Positions 1-11,449 of a stretch of DNA of 64,000 bases are shown piece after piece. The stretch covers positions 1 to 64,000 of the forward strand of contig NZ_JBOHGA010000004.1 in assembly GCF_050699915.1 (NCBI RefSeq), in the 5' to 3' direction. Below the pieces are notes generated by a model, which searched no databases, was not told the DNA's origin, and saw nothing but the letters and a program-made list of their open reading frames with translations. Source of the stretch: Actinophytocola sp050699915 (lineage in GTDB: Bacteria > Actinomycetota > Actinomycetes > Mycobacteriales > Pseudonocardiaceae). A program made the position numbers and the translations under genes. Each line of letters opens with the position of its first letter. Position 1 is the first letter of the stretch.

Positions 1-1
1 G

Positions 2-145
2 GGCGCTCCCCGGCCGGCCCGCGCGGCGCGGATCGTGGCCGGGCTCGCGCACGGTGTCCAGCTGGACTGGGCGTTGGCGCCGTCCGGAAAGCTGCGGGAC
101 CGGCTACGCGCCGACCTGCGGGCGGTGCTGGAGGGGTGGCGATAG
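2..145 (+). CDS. C-terminal fragment of a TetR-family regulator (cut by window edge)
   Basis: An open frame enters from the left edge and gives 47 residues ending in a TAG stop, including IVAGLAHGVQLDW and LRDRLRADLRAVLEGW. A final amphipathic helix pair of this kind is typical of the C-terminal ligand and dimerisation domain of TetR-type repressors. The DNA-binding half lies outside the window, so neither target nor ligand can be read. The frame overlaps the 3' end of the convergent SRPBCC gene by about 40 bp. It may control that gene or the SDR beyond it, but this is inference from position only. Confidence 0.55.
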   Translation, partial: GAPRPARAARIVAGLAHGVQLDWALAPSGKLRDRLRADLRAVLEGWR

Positions 146-577
146 GTAGCCGCGAAGCCCGCGTTGGCCGCGCCACATCATGGCGGCGTGGTTGGCGCGA
201 AAGATTGGCCGGGCGACCGGGGCGAGGGTGCGCAGCAGCGGCTTGTTGACCACGACGCGCTGGTCGATGGCGAGCCGGGCGCCGGTGGTGTGGGTGTCGA
301 CGACGCCTTCGCAGTAGCCCTCGAGGTCGCCGGTCATGTCGACGCGGAGGCGGCCGGCGGCGTGGTCCTGCTCGGCGCGGTGGAGGCGGAAGGTGAGGGC
401 GTAGGGCAGGACCGCGCGGCAGGTGAGCTCGGCGGTGTCGGCGTCGAGCTGGTGAACCGTGCGGATGTCCGGCCACCACTGGGGCCAGTTGATCAGGTCG
501 ACGAGCACGTCGAACACACGGGCCGTGGGCGCGGAGACGGACCAGACGTCCCGGAACCGGTATTGGTTGAGCGACAC
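104..577 (-). CDS. SRPBCC-family protein (START/polyketide-cyclase fold)
   Basis: About 157 residues from a GTG start. It opens with SLNQYRFRDVWSVSAP and continues VFDVLVDLINWPQWWPDIRTV, the N-terminal strand plus W-x-x-W-W pattern of the SRPBCC (Bet v1-like) fold, which binds hydrophobic ligands in a deep cavity. There is no signal peptide or membrane segment, so it is probably cytoplasmic. The GTG was chosen because family similarity begins just after it; longer upstream readings have no family character. It diverges from the SDR gene across a roughly 30-bp gap, so the two may share a control region. Ligand and reaction are unknown. Confidence 0.75.
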   Translation of the reverse strand: MSLNQYRFRDVWSVSAPTARVFDVLVDLINWPQWWPDIRTVHQLDADTAELTCRAVLPYALTFRLHRAEQDHAAGRLRVDMTGDLEGYCEGVVDTHTTGARLAIDQRVVVNKPLLRTLAPVARPIFRANHAAMMWRGQRGLRGYLSPPLQHRPQVGA

Positions 578-610
578 ATCATCGAGTATGCCCGCGACTA
601 GAGTGCCGCC

Positions 611-1489
611 ATGGCGAAGTGGACCGCGGCGGACATTCCTGACCACAGTGGACGCACCGCGATCGTGACCGGCGCGAACAGTGGCATCGGCCTGGTGACC
701 GCGCGCGAGCTGGCCCGGTCGGGCGCAAGAGTGATCATGGCGTGCCGGGACGTGACGAAGGGTGTCGAGGCCGCGGCCGCACTGCCCGGCGACGTCGAGG
801 TGAGAGAGCTGGACCTGGCCGACCTGACCTCGATCCGCACGTTCGCGAAGTCCGTGACCGACGACGTGCACCTGCTGATCAACAACGCCGGTGTGATGGC
901 CACCCCGCAGCGCCGCACAGCGGACGGCTTCGAGCTGCAGTTCGGGACGAACCACCTGGGCCACTTCGCGCTGACGGGCCTGCTGCTGCCGCGCCTGCTG
1001 GATCGCGTGGTGACGGTGTCGAGCACGATGCACCGGATCGGCCGGATCGTGCTGGACGACCTCAACTGGGAGCGCCGGCGGTACAACCGCTGGCCGGCGT
1101 ACGGTCAGTCGAAGCTGGCCAACCTGCTGTTCACCTACGAGCTGAGCCGCCGGCTCGACGAGGCCGACTCACCCCTGCGAGCGACGGCCGCGCACCCGGG
1201 GTACGCGTCGACGAACCTGCAGTCCCACACGGAGTCCTTCCAAGACTGGTTCATGGCGATCGGCAACCGGATCGTCGCGCAGAGCGCGACCATGGGCGCG
1301 TTGCCGACGCTGTACGCCGCCGTGGCCGACGTACCCAACGGAAGCTTCGCCGGCCCGGGCGGGCTCTTCGAGCAATACGGCCACCCGAAGGTGGTCGGCT
1401 CGTCGAAGGCGTCGCGAGACACTTCGGTGGCTCGGCAGCTTTGGGAGCGGTCGGCTTCGCTGACCGGGGTTGAGTATCGGTTCAGCTGA
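611..1489 (+). CDS. Short-chain dehydrogenase/reductase
   Basis: 292 residues with a complete classical SDR signature: nucleotide-binding TGANSGIG at 20-27, NNAG at 91-94, serines near 137 and the catalytic pair Y164/K168 in YGQSK. The core resembles WWOX/retinol-dehydrogenase-like SDRs, which use NAD(P)H on ketone or alcohol substrates. The extended C-terminus with AHPGYASTNL fits that branch. It is probably soluble and cytoplasmic. It is divergent from the SRPBCC gene and stands alone; its substrate cannot be read from sequence. The ATG follows the upstream gene's start by only about 30 bp. Confidence 0.88.
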   Translation: MAKWTAADIPDHSGRTAIVTGANSGIGLVTARELARSGARVIMACRDVTKGVEAAAALPGDVEVRELDLADLTSIRTFAKSVTDDVHLLINNAGVMATPQRRTADGFELQFGTNHLGHFALTGLLLPRLLDRVVTVSSTMHRIGRIVLDDLNWERRRYNRWPAYGQSKLANLLFTYELSRRLDEADSPLRATAAHPGYASTNLQSHTESFQDWFMAIGNRIVAQSATMGALPTLYAAVADVPNGSFAGPGGLFEQYGHPKVVGSSKASRDTSVARQLWERSASLTGVEYRFS

Positions 1490-1622
1490 ACGGGTCGACC
1501 ATCCCAGCCGCGCCGGAACAACAACGGCCCGCAACCCGCAAGCTCAAGCCGCACCAATGGGAACCCGCCGCGCCCAGGCACACCCCGCCCCCGGACCCAC
1601 CAACCTCACCCCGAGCGAGACC

Positions 1623-4478
<2,856 letters not shown>

Positions 4479-4550
4479 TGAAGTCCCTTCGGAGATGCCG
4501 CTTTGGATCGGTCACCCGCAGGTCAGACGGTTCCCGCGGTGGCCGAGGCC

Positions 4551-4573
4551 ATGCTAGGACGGCGCACCGACAA
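4551..4573 (-). promoter_or_regulatory. PafBC/RecA-NDp-type DNA-damage promoter for uvrA
   Basis: Read on the minus strand: TTGTCGGTG, eight bases, then TAGCAT. This matches the mycobacterial LexA-independent damage promoter (TTGTCRGTG-N8-TAnnnT) served by the activator PafBC. Transcription would start about 65 nt before the uvrA ATG. No actinobacterial LexA box was seen here. The match is direct; the regulator is inferred from the family. Confidence 0.7.
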
Positions 4574-4692
4574 TTTCTGCGGCGGACGTCCGAGGCGATC
4601 GGCTATCCCAGGTGGGCGCTGCTCACCTAGGCTGGGGAGACCAGGTCTGGTGCAAAGCCCATTCTGAACTACCGACTCGCGGGGATGGCGGT

Positions 4693-5493
4693 ATGACTGG
4701 CTCCAGCATCTCATCGAAAGCGTCCGTGCGGCACACCGTGCCCGAGCAGCGCCGCGCGCACGAACGGTCGGCCGCGGCCGAGGCCAGGCGATGTCTGGCC
4801 GACGTCCGGGCGGCCACCGAGAGACTGGACCAGGCCGTCGGGGAGCTGGACGACCGGCGGATGCACCAGCCCAGCCTGCTTCCCGGGTGGACCCGGGGAC
4901 ACGTGATCACCCACCTCGCCCGCAACGCGGACGCCTTCGTGAACCTGCTCACGTGGGCGCGGACCGGGGTCGAGCACCCGATGTACCAGAGCAACGCCGA
5001 CCGCGACGCGGACATCGAGGAAGGCGCCCACCGCCTCGCCCAGGTCGTGCACGAGGACCTGCGCGCGGCGAGCGACCGGTTCGCGGACGCCGGCGAGCGG
5101 CTGACGGACTCGCAGTGGCTCGCGTCGGTCGCCGGCCGCGGCTCGACGGTCTTCCCGGCGGCGAACATCCCGTCGATGCGGCTGTTCGAGCTGTGGGTGC
5201 ACCTCGTCGACCTCGACGTCGACTTCGGGTTCGCCGACATCCCGGACGAGCAGGTCGAGGCGATGCTCGGCAGCGCGGTCTCGCGGCTCGTCGGCCGGCC
5301 GGACGGGCCGTCGGTGCACCTGACGGTGACGCTGCCGGACGGCGAGGAGCGGGTCTGGGACCTCGTCGGCGGGCTCGAGGGCGAGCCGCATCCGGTGTCC
5401 GGCAAGGCGGCGCCGGTGCTGGCGTGGCTGACCGGGCGCGGGGACGGCCAGCAGCTCGACGGCGACGTGCCGGTGCTACCCGCGTGGGGCTAG
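4693..5493 (+). CDS. Maleylpyruvate isomerase-family mycothiol-dependent protein (DinB-like)
   Basis: 266 residues. The N-terminal half carries LLPGWTRGHVITHLARNADAF, the hallmark of the MDMPI_N/DinB-like four-helix bundle, and a second metal-ligand region ELWVHLVDLDVDFGF (E-x3-H). Corynebacterial MDMPI uses such His/Glu ligands to bind a divalent metal and isomerises maleylpyruvate with mycothiol as cofactor. Many paralogues have unknown substrates, so the specific reaction is not claimed. The ATG was chosen for the GGGGA ribosome site 8 bases upstream; about 27 extra in-frame codons upstream do not look like protein. Convergent with the DUF1349 gene with an 18-bp overlap. Confidence 0.8.
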   Translation: MTGSSISSKASVRHTVPEQRRAHERSAAAEARRCLADVRAATERLDQAVGELDDRRMHQPSLLPGWTRGHVITHLARNADAFVNLLTWARTGVEHPMYQSNADRDADIEEGAHRLAQVVHEDLRAASDRFADAGERLTDSQWLASVAGRGSTVFPAANIPSMRLFELWVHLVDLDVDFGFADIPDEQVEAMLGSAVSRLVGRPDGPSVHLTVTLPDGEERVWDLVGGLEGEPHPVSGKAAPVLAWLTGRGDGQQLDGDVPVLPAWG

Positions 5494-6027
5494 CTCGACG
5501 TTCGTGAACGTGGTCGGGAAGCCGCGGCCGGTGGGCGAGGCCGCCATGACGCCGGCCAGGACTTTGCCGGCCGGCGGCAGGTAGGCGAGGCGCAGCAGCG
5601 TGGTCGGCTCCGCGCCGTCGAGTCCGTAGGTGATCGTCACGGTGTCACCGGAGCGGTCGGCCTTGATCGTGACGGTGTCCGGCTGGGCGACCGGGGCCAC
5701 CGACCAGTCGGAGAAGCCTCTGGTCACGACCGCGGAGATCTGCTGCTGACCGTCGACGAGCTCGATGCCGCTCTTGATCCAGTTCTCCTCGTCGACGCGG
5801 ATGGCGATGCCGGCCTGGTCGTACTGCTCGCGGTAGTCGCCCGCGAAGGTGGCGGTGAGGGTGAAGTCGACCTCGAGGGTCGCGCCCAGGATGTGACCGG
5901 AGTCGCGGACGAAGCCGTAGTGAGTGGTGCGCCAGAAGTCGGTTTCCGGGTCTGTCGTGACAGTGAGCGTGTCGCCTTCGGCGGTCCAGGTGGCCGGTTC
6001 GTTGAGCCAGGTCCAGCCCTTGGTCAT
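5476..6027 (-). CDS. DUF1349-family protein (concanavalin-like fold)
   Basis: 183 residues. The opening GWTWLNEPATWTAEGDTLTV, then DFWRTTHYGFVRDSG and YDQAGIAIRVDEENWIKSGIE are the standard landmarks of the DUF1349 (YesU-like) beta-sandwich related to glucanase/lectin folds. These proteins probably bind carbohydrate, but no catalytic residues can be assigned. No signal peptide, so cytoplasmic. It ends inside the 3' end of the convergent isomerase-like gene and starts about 45 bp from the metallo-hydrolase gene on the other strand. Confidence 0.8.
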   Translation of the reverse strand: MTKGWTWLNEPATWTAEGDTLTVTTDPETDFWRTTHYGFVRDSGHILGATLEVDFTLTATFAGDYREQYDQAGIAIRVDEENWIKSGIELVDGQQQISAVVTRGFSDWSVAPVAQPDTVTIKADRSGDTVTITYGLDGAEPTTLLRLAYLPPAGKVLAGVMAASPTGRGFPTTFTNVELAPRG

Positions 6028-6073
6028 GTCGCCATGCTGTCAGGCTGTCGGTGCGGCGCGCTATGGTCGCGAT

Positions 6074-6751
6074 GTGGATGTTGTCGAGGACTACAGCGGT
6101 CACGTCGAGCCGGGTGGGTCTGCCGCGCGGCGGACCTTGGACGCGCTGACCATCACGAAGATCTCCGTCGGACCGATGGACAACAACGCCTATCTGCTGG
6201 TGTGCCGGGCCACGCAGGAGGCGCTGCTGATCGACGCCGCGAACGAGCCGGAACGCCTGTCGGACCTCATCGGGCACGACGACAACCGCCCCACGCTGCG
6301 CACGATCGTCACCACCCACCAGCACCAGGACCACTGGCAGGCGCTGGGCGCGGTGGCCGGGGCGTACGGCGCGAACACGATCGCGCACGAGCTGGACGCG
6401 GAGCCGCTGCCGGTGCCGCCGGACCGCCTGGTCGCGCACGGCGACACGGTGGCGGTCGGCGACTGCTCGCTGGAGGTCATCCACCTGCGCGGCCACACGC
6501 CGGGCTCGGTGGCGTTGGTGTATCGGGACCCGGCCGGCCACCCGCACCTGTTCACGGGTGACTCGCTCTTCCCGGGTGGCGTCGGGAAGACGATGTCGCC
6601 GGAGGACTTCGCGTCGCTGGTCGACGACGTGTCGGCGCGCCTGTTCGACTACCTGCCGGACGACACGTGGTTCTACCCGGGTCACGGTGACGACTCGACG
6701 CTCGGTGAGGAGCGCCCCAAGCTCGGCGAATGGCGCGAACGGGGCTGGTGA
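6074..6751 (+). CDS. MBL-fold metallo-hydrolase
   Basis: About 225 residues with the metallo-beta-lactamase zinc site TTHQHQDHW (H-x-H-x-D-H), then RGHTPGS and FTGDSLFPGG carrying the later His and Asp ligands, and a final PGHGDDSTL. These are glyoxalase-II-like hydrolases that usually cut thioesters or related bonds. Start chosen at GTG because family-like sequence (DVVEDYSGHVEPGG) begins there and the ATG further up falls in unrelated sequence. Its stop overlaps the start region of the methyltransferase, suggesting a two-gene operon. Substrate unknown. Confidence 0.85.
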   Translation: MDVVEDYSGHVEPGGSAARRTLDALTITKISVGPMDNNAYLLVCRATQEALLIDAANEPERLSDLIGHDDNRPTLRTIVTTHQHQDHWQALGAVAGAYGANTIAHELDAEPLPVPPDRLVAHGDTVAVGDCSLEVIHLRGHTPGSVALVYRDPAGHPHLFTGDSLFPGGVGKTMSPEDFASLVDDVSARLFDYLPDDTWFYPGHGDDSTLGEERPKLGEWRERGW

Positions 6752-7530
6752 ACGAGTTCCGCCGGTCACTGGTGACCGGCTGGGGAATCGGCGCCGGTGC
6801 CTCGGTGCTCGAGATCGGCTGCGGCCAAGGCGAGATGACTGCGGCGCTGGCCGAGGCGGTCGGGCCGCGGGGACGGGTCGTCGCGGTGGACTCCGCCGGG
6901 CCGGACTACGGGTCGCCGACGACCATCGGCGAGGCGACGGCCGATCTGTCGGCCGGTCCGCTCGGTACGCGCGTGGACGTGCGGCTGAGCTTCGACGTGC
7001 TCGCCAACGATTTCCCGGACGACGAGTTCGACCACGTCGTGCTCGCGCACAGCTCGTGGTACTTCGCGTCCCTCGATCAGCTGCGGGCCACCCTCGACGC
7101 GGTCCGGTCGTGGGCGCCCGTCCTGTGCTTCGCGGAGTGGGACCTCAGGCCCGGCGACGCGAGGCAGTTGCCGCACCTGCTGGCCGTGCTGATCCAGGGT
7201 CAGCTGGTGGCGAGCGGTCTGACCGACGGCTGGAACGTCCGCACGCCGTTCTCCCGAGAGGCCCTGCTGCGCCTCGCGGCGGCGACCGGTTGGGAGGTGG
7301 ACGAGGTTCGCGCGGTGGACACGGCCGGTCTGCCGGACGCCGACTGGGAGATCAGGGCGTGCCTCGACCTGGCGTCGCGCTCGCTGGGCGAACGCACCGA
7401 GCCGGCCCACGACCTGCTCGTGAGCCAGCTCGACGTGCTTCGCTCGGTCGCCGCCGCGTCGGGCAACCGGCCGTTGCCCGCCTACCAACTCGTCGGGCGG
7501 CGGCGGAGTGTCGGGGTCAGCCCGGGGTGA
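6730..7530 (+). CDS. SAM-dependent class I methyltransferase
   Basis: 266 residues with motif I VLEIGCGQGEMT, a following acidic loop VVAVD, and FDHVVLAHSSWYF as the post-I region, a complete Rossmann methyltransferase core. It overlaps the preceding metallo-hydrolase gene by 22 bp; an alternative GTG at 6748 overlaps the stop codon as GTGA, a classic translational-coupling layout, and may be the true start. A GAGGAG lies about 15 nt before the ATG. The acceptor is not identifiable. The 3' end overlaps the convergent DoxX gene by 14 bp. Confidence 0.82.
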   Translation: MARTGLVNEFRRSLVTGWGIGAGASVLEIGCGQGEMTAALAEAVGPRGRVVAVDSAGPDYGSPTTIGEATADLSAGPLGTRVDVRLSFDVLANDFPDDEFDHVVLAHSSWYFASLDQLRATLDAVRSWAPVLCFAEWDLRPGDARQLPHLLAVLIQGQLVASGLTDGWNVRTPFSREALLRLAAATGWEVDEVRAVDTAGLPDADWEIRACLDLASRSLGERTEPAHDLLVSQLDVLRSVAAASGNRPLPAYQLVGRRRSVGVSPG

Positions 7531-8068
7531 GGGCCCGCACCTTGCCCTGAACGGTGCTCGCGGCACCCTGGACCTTGCCGGTCGCCGTCCCGGCCGCACC
7601 CTGAACCTTGCCGGTGGCGCGGTTCGCCGCGTGCTTCGTGCGCCACGCGACCGACGGCTTGCCGTGCGTGTCACCCGCAGCGATCATCAGGCCGCCCAGC
7701 AGGCCCAGGTTCTTGAAGAAGTGGATCTGCTGCGCGGAGCGCTCCTGCGGGTCCTCGTACTCCCAGAACCGGTGGGCGGCCGCGGTCGTCGGGACCAGCG
7801 TGCCGGCGAGCAGCAGTGCGGCGAGCCGCGGGAACTTGTTCAGCGCCAGCGCGATGCCGGCGCCGATCTTGATCGCGGCGTCGAGCTTGACGAGGGTCTC
7901 CGTGTCGGTCGGCACCTGGTCCGGGACCTTGTCCCCGACCTGCTCCCGCGCCTTGTCGAGCATCGGCTCGGCGGTCTGCATCGGCGGCTTGGGGTTGCGC
8001 AGCGAGTCGATGCCGCCGGACACGAATACGGCCGCCAGCAGCGGGCGGGCGATCCGGCGCATGATCAT
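7517..8068 (-). CDS. DoxX-family membrane protein with repetitive C-terminus
   Basis: 183 residues. The N-terminal 130 residues show the DoxX pattern: IARPLLAAVFVSGGIDSLRN, a helix around KLDAAIKIGAGIALAL, a hydrophobic AALLLAGTLVPTT segment and IHFFKNLGLLGGLM. DoxX proteins are small four-helix inner-membrane proteins, linked in mycobacteria to thiol and redox stress. The last 45 residues are a low-complexity tail in which GKVQGAA recurs (ATGKVQGAAGTATGKVQGAA), seen in DNA as tandem repeats at about 7535-7620. The tail is positively charged and would lie outside the membrane core. Stands alone. Confidence 0.82.
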   Translation of the reverse strand: MIMRRIARPLLAAVFVSGGIDSLRNPKPPMQTAEPMLDKAREQVGDKVPDQVPTDTETLVKLDAAIKIGAGIALALNKFPRLAALLLAGTLVPTTAAAHRFWEYEDPQERSAQQIHFFKNLGLLGGLMIAAGDTHGKPSVAWRTKHAANRATGKVQGAAGTATGKVQGAASTVQGKVRALTPG

Positions 8069-8138
8069 TGTCTTGCCTCTCTCTGGGCGTCCGTTGCCCC
8101 GGACGTACCCACTCCGCGCCGTTTCACTCCCGGCCGGG

Positions 8139-8828
8139 CTACCGCCAGATCGCGCTGTGCACGCCGTCGGTGAAGGTCTCCGGCGTCGCCGGCAGCGAGG
8201 TGGCCGTGCCCTGGTTGACCCGCCGCGCGGTCCAGGCGGCGACGGCCGCGTCGAGGACGTCGTCCACGTTCGCCCGCGCGCCGGCCTCGCCGATGTCGCC
8301 GATCGTGATGCCGATGTCGGTCAGCAGCCGGTGCCGCAGCCGCGCGCCGGTCCAGGTGTGCTTGCGGGCGTCGAGCGGCGCGCCGGCGAGGGTGGCGAAG
8401 CTGACCTCGGGGTGGACCTCGACGACGTCGCAGGGCGCGTTCGGCAGCCAGAGGTCGACCTCGCGCACCTTGGGCAGCAGGCCGAACGCCTGGATCGACA
8501 TGCCCTCGCCGACCCGCTCGCGGTTGTGCGCGCTGGCGCTGCCGTGGTCGGCGAAGTCGAGGGTGCCGCGGACCGGCGTGTAGAAGACCGACGACGCCAG
8601 CTGGCCGACCGCCCGGCGGGCCTCGACGTCGGCCCGCCGCCGGGTGTTGTCGGGGAGGCCGATGGGGATGTCGATGGCGATCACCGCGAGCTCGCCGTCG
8701 GCCCAGGCGGCCGTGACCAGGTCGGTGATGGTGCGGGTCTGGTAGGCGTCGACGCGGTCACCGTCCAGCGCGATGCCGATCCAGCCTGCCCGGCAGGCGT
8801 CCACGCCGAGAACGCGTTCGGTGCTCAT
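8139..8828 (-). CDS. DUF429 protein (predicted RNase H-like nuclease)
   Basis: 229 residues. VLGVDACRAGWIGIAL is the N-terminal strand-loop of the DUF429 family, followed by VIAIDIPIGLPDN with a second conserved Asp and ARRAVGQLASSVFYTPV. The arrangement resembles the RNase H-like fold, where these acidic residues coordinate metal, hence the predicted nuclease label; no activity is proven for the family. CDVVEVHPEVSF is another family block. Soluble. About 170 bp separate it from the divergent FKBP gene. Confidence 0.82.
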   Translation of the reverse strand: MSTERVLGVDACRAGWIGIALDGDRVDAYQTRTITDLVTAAWADGELAVIAIDIPIGLPDNTRRRADVEARRAVGQLASSVFYTPVRGTLDFADHGSASAHNRERVGEGMSIQAFGLLPKVREVDLWLPNAPCDVVEVHPEVSFATLAGAPLDARKHTWTGARLRHRLLTDIGITIGDIGEAGARANVDDVLDAAVAAWTARRVNQGTATSLPATPETFTDGVHSAIWR

Positions 8829-8997
8829 GCCGAGTTATCGCGCGAACGGCACGGAACGTGTTGCTCCTCAATGGATAGACACGGTCCGTGATCCACCGTT
8901 GACAGAGGTGGTCTGGCGGGCGGGGTTCTCGCTGCCGGTTGAGTGGGTGGCTGGTTGGATGAGCCGGGTAGCAACGAGAAACCAGAAGGAGAACCGC

Positions 8998-9372
8998 ATG
9001 GCTCTCGAGAAGCCCGTAGTCGACCCGGTCGACGGGCCGCCGCCCGCTGACCTCGTCGTCGAGGACCTCACCGTGGGCGACGGGGACGAGGCACGGCCCG
9101 GTCAGCAGGTGAGCGTCCACTACGTGGGCGTCGCGCACTCGTCCGGTGAGGAGTTCGACGCCTCCTGGAACCGCGGCGCGCCGTTCAGCTTCCCGCTCGG
9201 GGGCGGCCGCGTGATCGCCGGCTGGGACCGCGGCGTGGCCGGCATGAAGGTCGGCGGCCGGCGCAAGCTCGTCATCCCGCCGCACCTCGGGTACGGCGAC
9301 CGCGGCGCCGGCGGCGCCATCAAGCCCGGTGAGACCCTCGTCTTCGTCGTCGACCTGCTGGGCGTCAGCTAG
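8998..9372 (+). CDS. FKBP-type peptidyl-prolyl cis-trans isomerase
   Basis: 124 residues covering one complete FKBP domain: GQQVSVHYVGVAHSSGEEFDASW, PFSFPLGGGRVIAGWDRGVAGMKVGGRRKLVIPPHLGYG and GETLVFVVDLLGV. It speeds proline isomerisation during protein folding. There is no signal peptide, so it is cytoplasmic. The ATG follows AGAAGGAGAA by about 6 bases, a strong ribosome site; longer N-terminal readings lack family similarity. The stop overlaps the 3' end of the convergent hydrolase gene by 4 bp. Confidence 0.93.
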   Translation: MALEKPVVDPVDGPPPADLVVEDLTVGDGDEARPGQQVSVHYVGVAHSSGEEFDASWNRGAPFSFPLGGGRVIAGWDRGVAGMKVGGRRKLVIPPHLGYGDRGAGGAIKPGETLVFVVDLLGVS

Positions 9373-10103
9373 GCGAGCCGGTCGAGCAGCGGCCACAACG
9401 CCGACGGGTTCTCGACGTGGGCGTTGTGGCCGACGCCGGCCAGCTCGACCGCGTCGGCACACAGCTCACGCAGGTGCGCCGGCGGCGACATCGGATCCGT
9501 CTCTCCCGACGCGAGCACCACCGTCGCCCGGCACGCCGCCAGCAGGCCCGCCATGTCCGGCGCGCCGACCCCGAACGCCGCCCCGTCCAGCGCGAGCCGC
9601 CAGCCGTCGGACGCCGACACCACGCCGGCCTCGAGAGTCGACACCTTCCCGTGCAGGCCCGCCACTCGAAGCGCGCGGTCCAGAGCCTCCTCGCGGGAAC
9701 CGAACGTCTTCGCGGGCTTCGCGGCCAGCGACGCCGCCTTGGCCAGCTCGTCGGGCGACCACCGGACCTTGATCCCCAGCCCGCACACCCCCGACACCGG
9801 CACGCCGAACCAGCCGCTCCCGAGCGCCAGCCCCAGCACGCCGCCGAGCGAGTGGCCCAGCACGGCAACCGGTCGCCCCGGCTCGAGCGCCGCCGCGACC
9901 GCCGCGGTCAGTGAACCGAACGAGTACCGCAGCAACGGCTCCGACCGGCCGTGCCCCGGCAGGTCCGGCACCAGCACCGTCCCCGGCCACCGGCCGTCGA
10001 GCGACGACACGAGCCCGTCCCAGACCGCACCGGTCGCGCCGAGTCCGTGCAGCAGCAGGAGAACCGGGTCGCCGTCGCCGTGCCTCGCCATGTACACGCC
10101 CAT
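9369..10103 (-). CDS. Alpha/beta-fold hydrolase
   Basis: About 244 residues. LLLLHGLGATGAVWDGL supplies the oxyanion-hole HG, GHSLGG the nucleophile elbow, ASGETDPMSP the acidic residue and GVGHNAHVE the catalytic His, so the triad is intact. Esterase or C-C hydrolase activity is likely; the substrate is unknown. Start placed at the ATG giving GVYMARHGDGD; a second ATG four codons later is equally possible and earlier codons look non-coding. It diverges from the P450 gene across roughly 30 bp, so they may share a promoter region and a pathway. Confidence 0.83.
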   Translation of the reverse strand: MGVYMARHGDGDPVLLLLHGLGATGAVWDGLVSSLDGRWPGTVLVPDLPGHGRSEPLLRYSFGSLTAAVAAALEPGRPVAVLGHSLGGVLGLALGSGWFGVPVSGVCGLGIKVRWSPDELAKAASLAAKPAKTFGSREEALDRALRVAGLHGKVSTLEAGVVSASDGWRLALDGAAFGVGAPDMAGLLAACRATVVLASGETDPMSPPAHLRELCADAVELAGVGHNAHVENPSALWPLLDRLA

Positions 10104-10134
10104 GATCCTGCCGTACCGGTAGCAGAATGGCGGC

Positions 10135-11442
10135 ATGTCCGCCGACACCGACGTGATCGTCGACCCCGACACCTACCTGACCGGCGTGCCGCACGAGAGG
10201 TTCGCCCGGCTGCGCGCGGAGTCGGCCGTGGTGTGGATGGACGAGCCGGCCGTCGACCAGTGGCCGGCCGGGCCCGGGTTCTGGGGTGTCGTCCGGCACG
10301 CCGAGGTCAAGGAGGTCATGCGCAACGCCGCGGTGTACTCCTCCCACCTGGGTGCCACGCAGATCTCCGACCCGCCGGACCAGGCCACGCTCGCCTTCGT
10401 CCGACAGATGATGCTCAACCAGGACCCGCCCGAGCACTCCCGCCTGCGCAAGCTGCTGACCCGGGCGTTCACCCCGCGCGCGATCGCGCGGCTCGAGGAC
10501 CGGATCTCCGGCTGGGCCCGCGACCTCGTCACGAACGTCGCCGACCGCGGGCAGTGCGACTTCGCCACCGACATCGCCGCCGACCTGCCGCTGCTCACGC
10601 TCGCCGAGCTGTTCGGCGTGCCCGGCGAGGACCGGTGGCTGATGTTCGACTGGAGCAACCGGGTGATCGGCTACCAGGACCACGAGTACGCGGTCTCCGC
10701 GAAGGCCGGCGAGGGCTCGACGGAGATGGCGCGACGCGCGCTCGCGTTGCGGCCCGAGCCCGACGCGGCCGGCCGGCTGCCCGACCAGCGCACCCGCGCC
10801 GGCATGCCCGACCTCTACGCCTACGCCCACGACCTCGGCGAGTACAAGCGGCGCAACCCCGGCGACGACATCATGTCCAACCTCATGCGCGAGATCGACG
10901 ACGCCGGCGGCAACGTGAGCATCGGCGAGTTCGAGAACCTCTTCTGGCTGTTCTCCGTGGCCGGCAACGAGACCCTGCGCAACTCGCTGCCCGGCGGCAT
11001 GTTCGCCCTCATGTCCAATGTGGACCAGTATCGGAAGCTGCGCGCGGACCGCACGCTGCTGCCGAAGGCGGTCGACGAGATGATGCGCTGGTGGTCGCCC
11101 GTCATGCGGTTCCGTCGAACGGCCACAGTGGACACCGAGCTCGGCGGTACGCGGATCCGGGCCGGCGACAAGATCGTGGTCTGGTTCTCCTCGGCAAACC
11201 GCGACGAGCGCGCGTTCACCGAGCCGGACCGCTTCGACGTCACCCGGGAGGCGAACGACCACCTGGGCTTCGGCCACGGGCCGCACTACTGCATCGGCGC
11301 GCACCTCGCGAAGGTGCAGATGCGGGCGCTGTTCACGGCGCTGTTCGACATCCTCGGCGAGGTCGAGCCCGCGGGCGAGCCGGTGCGGCTGCGGTCGAAC
11401 TTCCAGAACGGGATCAAACACCTGCCGATCCGTTGGGCCTGA
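10135..11442 (+). CDS. Cytochrome P450 (CYP125/CYP124-like)
   Basis: 435 residues, normal for a soluble bacterial P450. Visible landmarks: the I-helix oxygen-activation motif AGNET, the K-helix E-x-x-R (DEMMRWW), and the haem loop FGHGPHYCIGAHLA with the proximal Cys at 386. QDPPEHSRLRKLLTRAFTPR and the ending NFQNGIKHLPIRW resemble the CYP124/125/142 group, which hydroxylates sterol side chains or methyl-branched lipids; that specificity is inferred only. No ferredoxin or reductase gene is adjacent. A strong hairpin follows the stop. Confidence 0.92.
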   Translation: MSADTDVIVDPDTYLTGVPHERFARLRAESAVVWMDEPAVDQWPAGPGFWGVVRHAEVKEVMRNAAVYSSHLGATQISDPPDQATLAFVRQMMLNQDPPEHSRLRKLLTRAFTPRAIARLEDRISGWARDLVTNVADRGQCDFATDIAADLPLLTLAELFGVPGEDRWLMFDWSNRVIGYQDHEYAVSAKAGEGSTEMARRALALRPEPDAAGRLPDQRTRAGMPDLYAYAHDLGEYKRRNPGDDIMSNLMREIDDAGGNVSIGEFENLFWLFSVAGNETLRNSLPGGMFALMSNVDQYRKLRADRTLLPKAVDEMMRWWSPVMRFRRTATVDTELGGTRIRAGDKIVVWFSSANRDERAFTEPDRFDVTREANDHLGFGHGPHYCIGAHLAKVQMRALFTALFDILGEVEPAGEPVRLRSNFQNGIKHLPIRWA

Positions 11443-11449
11443 ACAGAAC

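Noticed and set aside
8773..8997. In-frame extension of the FKBP gene by 75 codons upstream
   Set aside because: The ATG at 8998 has a strong ribosome site and starts the family-like sequence; the extension runs into the DUF429 gene on the other strand.
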